A stretch of DNA of 64,000 nucleotides, taken from Ruegeria sp. R14_0 (GTDB lineage Bacteria > Pseudomonadota > Alphaproteobacteria > Rhodobacterales > Rhodobacteraceae). The stretch lies in the NCBI RefSeq assembly GCF_017743975.1, contig NZ_JAGHRC010000006.1, positions 124,001-188,000 on the forward strand. The letters run 5' to 3'. The notes under the pieces were generated by a model. That model was not told the origin of the DNA, searched no databases, and saw only the letters and a list, made by a program, of their open reading frames with translations. Below are positions 18,424 to 27,031 of the stretch, piece by piece. Made by a program: the position numbers and the translations under genes. Numbering within the stretch: the stretch's first letter is position 1; each line of letters starts with the position of its first letter.

Positions 18424-19052
18424 AACGAGCGCCAACGCACAGCTATCCCGGTCTGAACCTTGGACGGCGTCACGCAAGCGCCGACAAAGCCAGCGAGGTC
18501 GTCACCTTCGGCTTTTGGGTCTTTTTGATGAGCGATCTGGTCTATTTCGGCCTGATGTTTGCCATCTATATCACCATGATCGACGCCCAGGCCGGTGGTC
18601 CGGGGCCGCATGAACTGTTCGACCTGACAAGCATTTTTGCGCAAACCATGATCCTTTTGACCAGTAGTCTCACGGTTGGTCTGGCGATGCTTGCGCTCAA
18701 GTACAACCTGCCGCGATGGCGGATCGTGTTCTGGTTCTCGGTCACGCTGGTTTTGGGCCTTTGCTTTTTGGTTCTGGAAATCCGTGACTTCATGGCGATG
18801 GCCGAAAAGGGGGGTATCCCGCAACGCAGCGGTTTTCTCTCGGCGTTTTATGGGCTGGTGCCTCTGCACGGGTTGCATGTTGCTGCCGGGTGTCTGTGGC
18901 TGGTCGTTTTGGGGATACAACTACGGATTTTCGGCCTGACCGATCTGTTGATGTCGCGCGTGGTGCGATTGGCGCTGTTCTGGCATTTTCTGGATCTGAT
19001 CTGGATCGGCATCATCACGATCGTTTATTTCGGAGGGCTCACCTATGGATAA
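18420..19052 (+). CDS. cyoC: Cytochrome o ubiquinol oxidase subunit III
   Basis: The 210-residue protein has five predicted TM helices and the subunit III signatures: ASEVVTFGFWVFLMSDLVYF at the N-terminal side, the FYGLVPLHGLHVAAGCLW region with its paired His, and the terminal FWHFLDLIWIGIITIVYF. It supports the core oxidase and has no redox centre. The start overlaps cyoB by 4 bp and the end overlaps cyoD by 8 bp. The length is normal for the family. Confidence 0.95.
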   Translation: MKRAPTHSYPGLNLGRRHASADKASEVVTFGFWVFLMSDLVYFGLMFAIYITMIDAQAGGPGPHELFDLTSIFAQTMILLTSSLTVGLAMLALKYNLPRWRIVFWFSVTLVLGLCFLVLEIRDFMAMAEKGGIPQRSGFLSAFYGLVPLHGLHVAAGCLWLVVLGIQLRIFGLTDLLMSRVVRLALFWHFLDLIWIGIITIVYFGGLTYG

Positions 19053-19371
19053 ACGCAGCGAAATGCACCGCCGCGAACGTCGCCGGTATGTGGTCGGCTA
19101 TGGCGGGTCGCTATTGCTGACGTTCGCTGTGTTCGGGATCGCTTACCGATACGGGATCGAGACGAAGGGCGTTTATCTGACCATAGCGCTGCTGGGATTG
19201 GCGCAATTGATCGTCCAATTGGTCTATTTTCTTCACATCGACCGGCGGCGCAGCAGTCGTGAGGATCTGGACCTTATCCTGTTCTCAACGCTTGTGCTGC
19301 TGATCATCATCCTTGGCACGGTCTGGATCATGGGCAATCTGGCCGTTCGGATGCATACCATCCCGATGTAA
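19045..19371 (+). CDS. cyoD: Cytochrome o ubiquinol oxidase subunit IV
   Basis: The 108-residue protein has three TM helices and the subunit IV stretch LAQLIVQLVYFLHIDRR, in which the His is conserved. Its N-terminus is very basic (residues 1-14), as is usual. The start lies 8 bp inside cyoC. The haem O synthase gene cyoE is not next in line: the next gene, 33 bp downstream, is an efflux adaptor, so cyoE must lie elsewhere or an existing ctaB supplies haem. Confidence 0.93.
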   Translation: MDKRSEMHRRERRRYVVGYGGSLLLTFAVFGIAYRYGIETKGVYLTIALLGLAQLIVQLVYFLHIDRRRSSREDLDLILFSTLVLLIIILGTVWIMGNLAVRMHTIPM

Positions 19372-19404
19372 CAGCCGACGAAACCAAATGAAGGGGGCAG
19401 GTTC

Positions 19405-20388
19405 ATGAAATCGATAAAGCTCGTCGGTGCCATTTGTATCATAGGCGCGATTGCCGCTGGTCTGTTGCTGTACTGGCGGCATCAAGAGCGTTACCCCTCG
19501 ACCAATGACGCCTATGTTGGGGCCAACATCATCTACGTTGCTCCACAGGTTACAGGACAGGTGGCTGATGTTCTGGTAGACGAAAACCAACCCGTCAAAC
19601 ATGGGGACCTGCTGTTCACAATCGATGACACGCAGTTCAAGGCGTCGGTCGATCAGGCCAAGGCCAATCTGGACAGCGCGGTGCAACAGGCAGAGTCTTA
19701 CTCAACGCAGATTGCAGCGGCGCAGGCCTCTGTCGAAAGTGCGCAATCGGCTTACAACACGGCGCAAAGCAACCTGGAACGCGCCAAGGCTCTGTTCGCG
19801 ACCGGTGATCTGGCGCAGGCATCACTGGATCAGACCAGTTCCGACTTTGCTCAGGCCGCAGCACAGCTGACGACCAGCCAATCCAGCCTGCTTGCTTTGC
19901 AAAGCGGTTTGGCGGCCAAACAGGACGATATTCTGTCCTCACAAGCACAGGTAGAGATTGCGCAGGCAAATCTGAACTGGACCAAGGTTTTTGCGTCGGC
20001 GGATGGGTGGATCGCCAACCTAACGCTCAGACCCGGTTCGTCCGTTTCTGCCAACGCGCCGCAGTTCTCGATTGTCGAGTCCTCTGACTGGTGGGTCGAC
20101 GCCAATTTCAAAGAAACGTCCTTGCCGCGTATCCGCCCCGGCCAGCCCGTTGCGGTAAAGGTTGATATGCTGCCCGGTGTGACCCTGACCGGCAAGGTGG
20201 CCTCAATCGGGCGAGGGTCGGGGGATACGTTTTCGCTGCTGCCGTCCGAAAATGCCAGCGGGAACTGGGTCAAGGTTACGCGCCGCTTCCCGGTCCGGGT
20301 TGAACTTGATCCGACGGACGCGCCGCTGCGCGTCGGGGGCAGCAGCAAGGTAACAGTGGACACCACCGTTTCTCAGGCTGAAAAATGA
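19405..20388 (+). CDS. HlyD/EmrA-type membrane fusion protein
   Basis: The 327-residue periplasmic adaptor has one N-terminal TM helix (LVGAICIIGAIAAGLLLYW), the EmrA-like opening RYPSTNDAYVGANIIYVAPQ, a biotinyl-lipoyl-like domain split by a coiled-coil hairpin (about residues 85-185, rich in Ala/Gln/Ser), and a beta-barrel part with RPGSSVSANAP and WVDANFKET. It links the inner-membrane pump EmrB to an outer-membrane channel. GGGGG lies about 9 nt before the start. It follows cyoD by 33 bp, so it may be read from the cyo promoter, and it overlaps the pump gene by 4 bp. Confidence 0.9.
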   Translation: MKSIKLVGAICIIGAIAAGLLLYWRHQERYPSTNDAYVGANIIYVAPQVTGQVADVLVDENQPVKHGDLLFTIDDTQFKASVDQAKANLDSAVQQAESYSTQIAAAQASVESAQSAYNTAQSNLERAKALFATGDLAQASLDQTSSDFAQAAAQLTTSQSSLLALQSGLAAKQDDILSSQAQVEIAQANLNWTKVFASADGWIANLTLRPGSSVSANAPQFSIVESSDWWVDANFKETSLPRIRPGQPVAVKVDMLPGVTLTGKVASIGRGSGDTFSLLPSENASGNWVKVTRRFPVRVELDPTDAPLRVGGSSKVTVDTTVSQAEK

Positions 20389-21908
20389 CCTCTACGGCGG
20401 CCAGCCGCGTGAATCCGGTGATCGTGGTCGCTGTGGTTCTCAGTGCCATTCTCGAGGTGCTCGACAGCACCATCGTCAATGTAGCGCTGCCTCACATTCA
20501 GGCCGCGTTCGGTGCAACGACGGATCAGGCCACTTGGATATTGACCAGCTATATCGTCTCGGCCGTTGTCGTCATGCCGCTGACCGGGTTTGTTGCCCGC
20601 CGGGTCGGACGCCGCCGCCTGATCCTGACCGCCGTTACTGGATTTGCCACCATGTCGGTCATGTGCGGCCTGTCGTGGAGCCTGGAGACTATTGTCGCCT
20701 TCCGTCTTGCCCAAGGTATGTTTGGTGCGTTTCTCATACCGCTGTCCCAGTCCATACTGTTCGACGCTTTCCCGCGTGAAAAACGCGGGCAGGCGATGGC
20801 CGTGTTCGGATTGGGCGTTGTCGTTGCCCCGGTTTTGGGCCCGACGGTCGGAGCCATCCTGACCGAGTACTTCTCGTGGCGGATGGTGTTCTTCGTCAAC
20901 CTTCCGGTTGCTGCGATGGCCCTGCTGCTGCTGGCCGGAGAGTTGCCCGAAGACGAAACCGAAGAGGTGCGCATCGACTGGGCAGGCCTTGCCCTTTTGG
21001 CGGTTGGGATCGGCTGTTTGCAATTCGTGCTGGATCAGGGCGAAACCAAAGACTGGTTGTCATCCCGCGTCATTCAGGTGGCGGTCATCGCCTCTGTTCT
21101 GGGGGCGTTGGGGTTCATTGTGCATGTGCTGACCACGGAAAAGCCAGTGGTTGATTTGCGTTTCTTCGCGGACCGGAATTTTGCGCTGTGTAATCTGGTG
21201 ATCGCTGGTTTTGCCATCTCGTTGTTCGGGGGCATCGCGATCCTGCCGACGTTCGTTCAGAATCTGCTGGATTACCCAGTGATTACATCCGGGCATCTTT
21301 TCATCCCACGCGGGATCGCGGCCGGTATATCGATGGTGTTGACCGGTGCGGTTCTGGTGACACGGTTTGATCCGCGTGTGTTGGCCGGGCTGGGAATGTT
21401 TCTGACAGCTGTCAGCAATTTCATGATGGGATCACTGAACATGGATGCCGGGTTTTGGGAGTTGGCGTGGCCAGGCGCAGTCAGCGGGCTGGGTATGGGT
21501 CTTGTGTTTGTACCCATGTCGATATTGGCCTTCGAGAGCATCTCGAAATCCCGCCAGGACGAAGCCTCGGGCCTGTTCAACGTCACCCGGCAATTGGGCT
21601 CGTCGGTCGGAATTTCGCTGGTGGGTACGTGGGTTGTGCGTGGACTGCAAACCAATACCGCGGTCCTTAGCCAGAATGTGACGCCCTATAATCCTGCAGC
21701 ACAGGCCTATCTTGCGCCGCTGAATCTGACACCGGACAGCGCGCAAGGGGCGGCTATTCTGGGACAGCAGATCGCGGAGCAGGCCGAGCTGATTTCATAC
21801 CTGACCGTTTTCAACAATCTTGGGCTGTTGGCGTTGGCGACCATTCCGTTGCTGTTCTTCTGCAAGGCACCCAAGCCGGGAACTCAAGCGTCTGTGCCTG
21901 CGCACTAA
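20385..21908 (+). CDS. DHA2-family drug efflux MFS transporter (EmrB-like)
   Basis: The 507-residue protein has about 14 TM helices. DHA2 motifs are visible: LDSTIVNVALPHIQ in TM1 (motif D1), TGFVARRVGRRRLI in the first cytoplasmic loop (motif A), and GLGVVVAPVLGPTVGAIL in TM5 (motif C, of antiporters). It should export hydrophobic compounds by proton antiport with the adaptor encoded just upstream. No outer-membrane partner is in this operon. Its stop codon interlocks with that of the convergent crcB gene (4 bp shared). Confidence 0.93.
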   Translation: MTSTAASRVNPVIVVAVVLSAILEVLDSTIVNVALPHIQAAFGATTDQATWILTSYIVSAVVVMPLTGFVARRVGRRRLILTAVTGFATMSVMCGLSWSLETIVAFRLAQGMFGAFLIPLSQSILFDAFPREKRGQAMAVFGLGVVVAPVLGPTVGAILTEYFSWRMVFFVNLPVAAMALLLLAGELPEDETEEVRIDWAGLALLAVGIGCLQFVLDQGETKDWLSSRVIQVAVIASVLGALGFIVHVLTTEKPVVDLRFFADRNFALCNLVIAGFAISLFGGIAILPTFVQNLLDYPVITSGHLFIPRGIAAGISMVLTGAVLVTRFDPRVLAGLGMFLTAVSNFMMGSLNMDAGFWELAWPGAVSGLGMGLVFVPMSILAFESISKSRQDEASGLFNVTRQLGSSVGISLVGTWVVRGLQTNTAVLSQNVTPYNPAAQAYLAPLNLTPDSAQGAAILGQQIAEQAELISYLTVFNNLGLLALATIPLLFFCKAPKPGTQASVPAH

Positions 21909-22267
21909 CTTAGCAGGAACAGCCCCAAAGCCAGGGCTGCCCAGCACAATGCGAGGCTAAGGACGATATTGCCAGCAGCCAATGCGATGGTTCGTTCGCG
22001 TCTCAGTTCCAGCGACTGATAGGCAAAACTGGAAAAGGTCGTGAAGCCGCCGCAAAAGCCGAAGACGAGGCGCTTTTCCTCTTCGCCCATCTCGACCGGG
22101 CCACCCAGATATCCGATCCAAAGACCCAGCAACAGACTGCCTAGAACATTCACGATCAGCGTTGAAAAGGGCAGGTCATGTACAACGCGCAGCGCGATCC
22201 AGTGGCGCAGGACCGCTCCTAGCCCGCCGCCCAGGCCGAACATGGCGTGCAGATAAAGCTCGCTCAT
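21905..22267 (-). CDS. crcB: Fluoride channel CrcB/Fluc (second copy)
   Basis: The 120-residue membrane protein has four TM helices and the Fluc signatures GGGLGAVLRHWIALR in TM1, TLIVNVLGSLLLGL in TM2 and GFCGGFTTFSSFA in TM3, which holds the sodium site and the Phe residues that line the pore. It exports fluoride as a dual-topology dimer. It overlaps the upstream crcB copy by 4 bp. The two copies differ strongly, so they probably form a heterodimer as in Bacillus-type paired crcB genes; that is inferred. Confidence 0.93.
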   Translation of the reverse strand: MSELYLHAMFGLGGGLGAVLRHWIALRVVHDLPFSTLIVNVLGSLLLGLWIGYLGGPVEMGEEEKRLVFGFCGGFTTFSSFAYQSLELRRERTIALAAGNIVLSLALCWAALALGLFLLS

Positions 22268-22671
22268 TCAGACGCCCCCCGCAGGTGGATGCGCCGTCCG
22301 ATCGCCTCACCTAAAATGGCAGCGGCCAGTCCAACCGCAATTTCCAATGTGGCGGCTGAAGATGCGACCCAGATGTTGGACATGGCCAATCGTTCCAGGT
22401 CGGCAACGAAAGAGGAAAAAGTTGACAGGCCTCCGCAAAACCCGACTGCACCAAGATGCAGCACATGGGCATGCACGCGGTGGCGCACCGAATACAGCCA
22501 CCCCAGGATGAAACAGGCCACGACGTTGATGCCGAATGTCTGCGTCAGAAACACCGCGCCGGGGATTGTCACCGAGAACAGCTCGCGCAGCAATGAACCG
22601 GCTGCCCCACCGAAAAACACGGCCCCAAACATCAAAGCCGTGGTCCGAACATTCGTTCGATTTTGTTTCAC
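22264..22671 (-). CDS. crcB: Fluoride channel CrcB/Fluc (first copy)
   Basis: The 135-residue protein begins with GTG (AGGA about 9 nt upstream); an ATG at codon 14 would also leave the first TM helix intact. It has four TM helices with FGGAAGSLLRELFS in TM1, TFGINVVACFILGW in TM2 (the conserved Asn is present) and GFCGGLSTFSSFVAD in TM3. It is the first of two tandem crcB genes. The leader upstream forms a hairpin (22683-22717), discussed separately. Confidence 0.92.
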   Translation of the reverse strand: MKQNRTNVRTTALMFGAVFFGGAAGSLLRELFSVTIPGAVFLTQTFGINVVACFILGWLYSVRHRVHAHVLHLGAVGFCGGLSTFSSFVADLERLAMSNIWVASSAATLEIAVGLAAAILGEAIGRRIHLRGASE

Positions 22672-22682
22672 AGACTGCTGTC

Positions 22683-22717
22683 CTGCCCTGATGCCGTTTG
22701 TTCGGGCATAATGGCAG
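22683..22717 (-). promoter_or_regulatory. Stem-loop in the crcB leader
   Basis: Two nested pairs of arms, CTGCC/GGCAG outside and ATGCC/GGCAT inside with a 3-nt internal loop, make a 35-nt stem-loop ending a few bases before the ribosome binding site of the first crcB gene. I could not match it to the consensus fluoride riboswitch, so it may be a different leader element, or chance. Confidence 0.4.
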
Positions 22718-22887
22718 ACGATATGCGGATCAACTGCCAGTGACAGGCGGCCCGACTTTCACATGTACGCCCGTTTGCGTGAGCGTGTCCGCAATGTCTT
22801 GCAATTCAACGCCGATTTGCCCCAGTTTTGGGACATGACGCGCCCGCTACAGCCGGCCAGAAACCAAGCCATTCCGGGAGAGTACGA

Positions 22888-24468
22888 ATGATTGTACGCA
22901 GACTCTACTATGTCCTGACCTATGTGTGTCTGCCGCTGACCTTGCTGTGGGGGTTTTTCTGGCCACCCGCCCATTGGTTGTTGGGACTGCTCATCCCGTA
23001 CGCCTTGGTCGGCCTGTATGATATGCTGACAACCAAGCACAACGTGCTGAACAACTATCCGGTTCTGGGACATTTCCGGTACATGCTGGAATTCGTCAGT
23101 CCGGAAATCCGCCAGTATTTTGTGGAAACGAACGAAAGCGGCCGTCCGTTCAACCGGATCGTTCGTTCTCTTGTCTATTCGCGCGCCAAAGGGCAGGTGG
23201 ATACCCAGGCCTTCGGCACCCAGTATGACATCATGACGGTCGGTTACCACCGGGCGAACCACTCGCTGGCGCCCAAAGATGTGGACGAAAGCGAAGAACG
23301 TGTGATGCTGGGTGGCCCGCAATGCAGCCAACCCTACAGCGCGTCGCGGTTGAACGTGTCAGCGATGAGCTTCGGGGCACTCAGTGCCAACGCGATCCGG
23401 GCGTTGAATGGTGGGGCCAAAGATGGCGGCTTTGCGCACAACACCGGAGAAGGCGGGCTGTCCCCGCATCATCTGGCCGAAGGCGGAGACATCTTCTGGC
23501 AAATCGGTACTGGCTATTTCGGCTGCCGCACGCCCGAAGGTGGTTTTGACAAGGACAAGTTTGCCGAGAAAGCCAAGAAAGATGTCGTCAAAGCGATTGA
23601 GATCAAATTGTCTCAGGGGGCCAAGCCCTCGCATGGCGGGGTTTTGCCGGCAGCGAAAGTAGACAAGGAAATCGCCGAGATCCGGGGCGTGCCCGAACAT
23701 CAGGACGTTATTTCTCCGCCGATACATTCGGCATTCGAAGGTCCGACGGGGCTAATGCACTTTGTGCAGCACCTGCGGGAAATGTCAGGTGGCAAGCCGA
23801 TCGGTTTCAAGCTTTGCATAGGCCGCCCGTCCGAGTTTATGGCCATCTGCAAGGCGATGCTGGAAACGGGCATTCTGCCGGATTTCATCACAATTGATGG
23901 TTCCGAAGGCGGCACGGGTGCTGCACCTGTCGAATTTACCAACCGACTGGGCATGCCGCTGAACGAGGCGCTGATCTTCGTGAACAACTGCCTGCGCGGT
24001 GTCGGGCTGCGGGACAAGATCCGTATTATCTGTTCGGGCAAGGTAGCGACCGGCTACGACATGGTCGAAAAATTCGCATTGGGCGCTGACATGTGCAACG
24101 CGGCCCGCGCCATGATGTTCGCTGTGGGCTGTATTCAGGCGTTGCATTGCAATACGAACCGTTGCCCATCCGGCGTGGCCACCCAGGACCCGATACGGGG
24201 CAGGGCGGTTAACGTTCCGCAAAAGCGCCAGCGTGTGCACCGATTCCACGATGCGACTCTGGAGAGCTTTCGCGAGCTGTTGGGTGCGATGGGTAAAGAG
24301 AAGGTCTCGGACCTGCATCCGGGCGATATTCGCCGCCGCACTGCGGATGAACGGGAACGGTCATACTCGGAACTTTATGCCTTCATCGATGACGGGGTAT
24401 TGCTGACGGACAACGTTCCGGCCGACTTTGCTGCTGACTGGAAACTGGCCTCGGCCAATCACTTCTAA
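22888..24468 (+). CDS. FMN-binding glutamate synthase family protein
   Basis: GGGAG 8 nt before the ATG at 22888 fixes the start; the frame is open 60 bp upstream. The 526-residue protein has two N-terminal TM helices (residues 5-50), then a Glu_synthase (GltB central/FMN) barrel. Barrel features visible are MSFGALSANAIRALNGGAK, GEGGLSPHH, the IDGSEGGTGAAPVEF loop and the Cys cluster HCNTNRCPSGVATQDP, which in glutamate synthase binds a 3Fe-4S cluster. It lacks the glutaminase domain and the GltD partner, so ordinary glutamate synthesis is unlikely; the real reaction is unknown. It ends in an 8-T tract without a strong hairpin. Confidence 0.88.
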   Translation: MIVRRLYYVLTYVCLPLTLLWGFFWPPAHWLLGLLIPYALVGLYDMLTTKHNVLNNYPVLGHFRYMLEFVSPEIRQYFVETNESGRPFNRIVRSLVYSRAKGQVDTQAFGTQYDIMTVGYHRANHSLAPKDVDESEERVMLGGPQCSQPYSASRLNVSAMSFGALSANAIRALNGGAKDGGFAHNTGEGGLSPHHLAEGGDIFWQIGTGYFGCRTPEGGFDKDKFAEKAKKDVVKAIEIKLSQGAKPSHGGVLPAAKVDKEIAEIRGVPEHQDVISPPIHSAFEGPTGLMHFVQHLREMSGGKPIGFKLCIGRPSEFMAICKAMLETGILPDFITIDGSEGGTGAAPVEFTNRLGMPLNEALIFVNNCLRGVGLRDKIRIICSGKVATGYDMVEKFALGADMCNAARAMMFAVGCIQALHCNTNRCPSGVATQDPIRGRAVNVPQKRQRVHRFHDATLESFRELLGAMGKEKVSDLHPGDIRRRTADERERSYSELYAFIDDGVLLTDNVPADFAADWKLASANHF

Positions 24469-24524
24469 TTTTTTTTGAGGCTATCGCCAAGGATTGACGT
24501 TTCCGATCCGTCATACCCATCGTG

Positions 24525-25070
24525 ATGCGCATGACAACATCGGATGAAGACCTGGCCAAAGCCGCTGCAGAAGGGGACGCCGACGCGTTTTCCACCCTTT
24601 TGCAGCGCCATTATGATCGGGTTTTTCGTCTGGCCTTTCGACTGACTGGACGGGCAGATCAAGCCGAGGATCTGACTCAGGACATCTGTGCGACTTTGCC
24701 AGTCAAAATCACTGGATTCCGAGCACAGGCCAAATTCACGACCTGGCTGTATCGGGTTGTGGTCAACGCGGCCGAGGACGCGCGGCGACGCAATGCCAGC
24801 TACAGCCGCGCCGCTGCAGGATGGGGCGATGCCGAACAGATGCGGCGTGCCGAAGCGTCAGATACGGCCGAAGCTTTGGCTTGGTTGCAGCGCGCCATGC
24901 GCAGCCTGCCGCCAGAACTGCAAGATACTCTGGCACTGACACTAGAGGACGAGATGACTCATGCCGAAGCTGCCGCGGTCTTGGGGGTGTCCGAAGGCAC
25001 TGTGTCCTGGCGGATGTCCGATATTCGCAAACGCCTGCGGGCCCTGCGACAAGAGGAATTGGCGCAATGA
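24525..25070 (+). CDS. ECF-type RNA polymerase sigma factor
   Basis: The 181-residue protein has sigma region 2 (residues 10-80, with HYDRVFRLAFRLTGRADQAEDLTQDI and FRAQAKFTTWLYRVVVNAA) and region 4 (about 115-175, with LPPELQDTLALTLEDEMTH and AAAVLGVSEGTVSWRMSDIR). Region 3 is absent, as expected for ECF factors. The start could be GTG 24522, ATG 24525 or ATG 24531; none has a strong ribosome binding site. It overlaps the VWA protein gene by 4 bp, so the two are coupled and the downstream protein may control this sigma factor. Confidence 0.92.
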   Translation: MRMTTSDEDLAKAAAEGDADAFSTLLQRHYDRVFRLAFRLTGRADQAEDLTQDICATLPVKITGFRAQAKFTTWLYRVVVNAAEDARRRNASYSRAAAGWGDAEQMRRAEASDTAEALAWLQRAMRSLPPELQDTLALTLEDEMTHAEAAAVLGVSEGTVSWRMSDIRKRLRALRQEELAQ

Positions 25071-26986
25071 CCGATGATCTCGAAGACTTCAAAACTCTGA
25101 TGGATGCTGCGACTCCGGCACCGGATGCCGCGCGGCGGGCTGCGAATCTGGAACAGGCGCAGAAAAACTTCGCACAGGCCCAAGGATCCCCTGCCGGAAT
25201 GCGTCCGACTGTTAAGCGTGGCCTTTTGGCCCGCATGACAGAAGGAGCCAAATCCATGTTGAATTCAATGTCACATCGCGGTGCCCTGACCGCGACCACC
25301 GCGATTGCCGCTGTTGCGCTGATCATGATCGTGCCGCAGGCGAGGGACATCGCCATGAATCCGCAATCGCGCAGCGAAAGCCCGGTTGCTGCACCCGAGG
25401 TCGATTTTGCAGAGCCCCTTGTCGAAGCCCCGGTGATTGTCGAAGAAAGCGCCGCACCTGCTCAATTCAAGGGCACGGCGCCCCAATCTGATATGGCGAG
25501 GCGCATGGCCGAGAGCGGCTTGCGTTCGCGCGTGATCCCTGACGGCGCCAGTTGGGCGCGAGTGGACCCAGAGTTGAGCATTGTCCCCGAAGCCGACACT
25601 GAGGCTTTTGCCAACGCTGAAACCAATCCTCTGAAAGTCACCAGCAAAGAGCCGGTGTCCACATTCTCGATCGACGTCGATACGGCGTCTTACGCAATTG
25701 TTCGGTCATCTCTGATGCACGGACAACTGCCACCGAAAGAGGCTATTCGGGTCGAGGAGATGGTGAACTATTTCCCGTATTCCTATCCTTCACCCGATGG
25801 GGACGCGGCCTTCCGGCCCACGATCTCAGTAACGCCGACGCCGTGGAATGAAGGCACGCAGCTTGTTCACATCGGCATTCAGGGGGCCTTGCCGCAGATC
25901 GAGGATCGGCCGCCGCTGAACCTGGTTTTCCTGATTGACACATCCGGGTCCATGCAAGACAAAAACAAACTACCCCTGCTCAAACAATCCTTCCGCCTTT
26001 TGCTGTCCGAACTCAGACCGGAAGATCAGGTTTCGATTGTAACCTACGCTGGCAGTGCAGGGCAGGTGTTGGAGCCGACGGCGGCATCAGAACGGAACAA
26101 GATACTTGGTGCGCTCGACCAGCTTTCGGCGGGGGGGTCGACCGCCGGGCAAGCGGGGTTGCAGCAGGCCTATCAGGTGGCTGAAAGCATGGCTGCAGAC
26201 GAAGAGGTCACGCGCGTTATTCTGGCCACGGACGGTGATTTCAACGTTGGGCTGTCTGACCCGGATGCGCTGAAGGATTTCATCGCACGCAAACGGGACA
26301 GCGGCACATTCCTCAGCGTTCTGGGCTTTGGCCGGGGCAACCTCGACGACGCCACAATGCAGGCTTTGGCCCAGAACGGAAACGGGCAAGCAGCCTACAT
26401 CGACACGTTGAGCGAGGCCCGCAAAGTGCTGGTCGATCAATTGACCGGCGCTTTGTTTCCAATTGCTAATGACGTCAAGATTCAGGTTGAATTCAACCCG
26501 GCGCAAATTGCCGAGTACCGCTTGATCGGCTATGAGACCCGCGCTTTGCGTCGCGAGGACTTTACCAATGACAAGGTGGATGCCGGAGATATTGGCGCGG
26601 GTCATACTGTGACCGCGATTTACGAGGTCACTCCGGTGGGCTCTGACGCGATCCGCAACGATCCCTTGCGCTATGGAACGCAACGCGACGGGGAAGGATT
26701 GGATGAGATCGGGTATTTCAAACTGCGCTACAAAAGACCCGGGGAAGACCAGAGCCAGTTGATCGAACGACCCATCTACACATCACAGGGCGAGACGTCT
26801 GAAGATGTGCGGTTTTCATACGCAATAGCGGGCTTCGGGCAATTGCTGCGCGGTGGCGTGTATCTGAATGACTGGACCTACGAGGATGCGATTGCGCTGG
26901 CAAATGCATCTAGGGGCGCGGACCCGTTCGGCTATCGCGCTGAAGCAGTCACTTTGATGCGGTTGGCAGAAACGCTTTCACAGTGA
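25067..26986 (+). CDS. Membrane-anchored VWA-domain protein (YfbK-like), possible anti-sigma partner
   Basis: The start at 25067 (MTDDLEDFKTLMDAATPAPD) overlaps the sigma-factor stop by 4 bp; the frame continues upstream only as a shadow of the sigma gene. The 639-residue protein has a cytoplasmic N-terminus of about 70 residues, one TM helix (about 72-92, TAIAAVALIMIVP), a Pro/Glu-rich linker, a VWA-associated N-terminal domain (about 190-270, FSIDVDTASYAIVRSSLMHG), a VWA domain (about 285-465) with the MIDAS motif DTSGS at 291-295, and a C-terminal DUF3520-like domain. The membrane topology and the coupling to the sigma gene suggest that the N-terminal part holds the sigma factor; this is inferred. 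Confidence 0.85.
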   Translation: MTDDLEDFKTLMDAATPAPDAARRAANLEQAQKNFAQAQGSPAGMRPTVKRGLLARMTEGAKSMLNSMSHRGALTATTAIAAVALIMIVPQARDIAMNPQSRSESPVAAPEVDFAEPLVEAPVIVEESAAPAQFKGTAPQSDMARRMAESGLRSRVIPDGASWARVDPELSIVPEADTEAFANAETNPLKVTSKEPVSTFSIDVDTASYAIVRSSLMHGQLPPKEAIRVEEMVNYFPYSYPSPDGDAAFRPTISVTPTPWNEGTQLVHIGIQGALPQIEDRPPLNLVFLIDTSGSMQDKNKLPLLKQSFRLLLSELRPEDQVSIVTYAGSAGQVLEPTAASERNKILGALDQLSAGGSTAGQAGLQQAYQVAESMAADEEVTRVILATDGDFNVGLSDPDALKDFIARKRDSGTFLSVLGFGRGNLDDATMQALAQNGNGQAAYIDTLSEARKVLVDQLTGALFPIANDVKIQVEFNPAQIAEYRLIGYETRALRREDFTNDKVDAGDIGAGHTVTAIYEVTPVGSDAIRNDPLRYGTQRDGEGLDEIGYFKLRYKRPGEDQSQLIERPIYTSQGETSEDVRFSYAIAGFGQLLRGGVYLNDWTYEDAIALANASRGADPFGYRAEAVTLMRLAETLSQ

Positions 26987-27031
26987 TGTCGGTCAGCGGG
27001 GTGCTGCCTCGGACAGCGCCCCGACACGGCG

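Noticed and set aside
22672..22760. Canonical fluoride riboswitch before crcB
   Set aside because: The leader has a stem-loop, but the conserved GGNGATG and pseudoknot parts of the known riboswitch could not be placed.
22759..23331. Minus-strand frame of 190 codons at the start of the glutamate-synthase-like gene
   Set aside because: Overlaps a clear coding gene and its promoter region; no recognised domain.
24469..24490. Rho-independent terminator after the glutamate-synthase-like gene
   Set aside because: There is an 8-T tract, but the only palindrome before it (TGGCCTCGGCCA) has a 2-nt loop and is 10 nt away, so the stem is not convincing.
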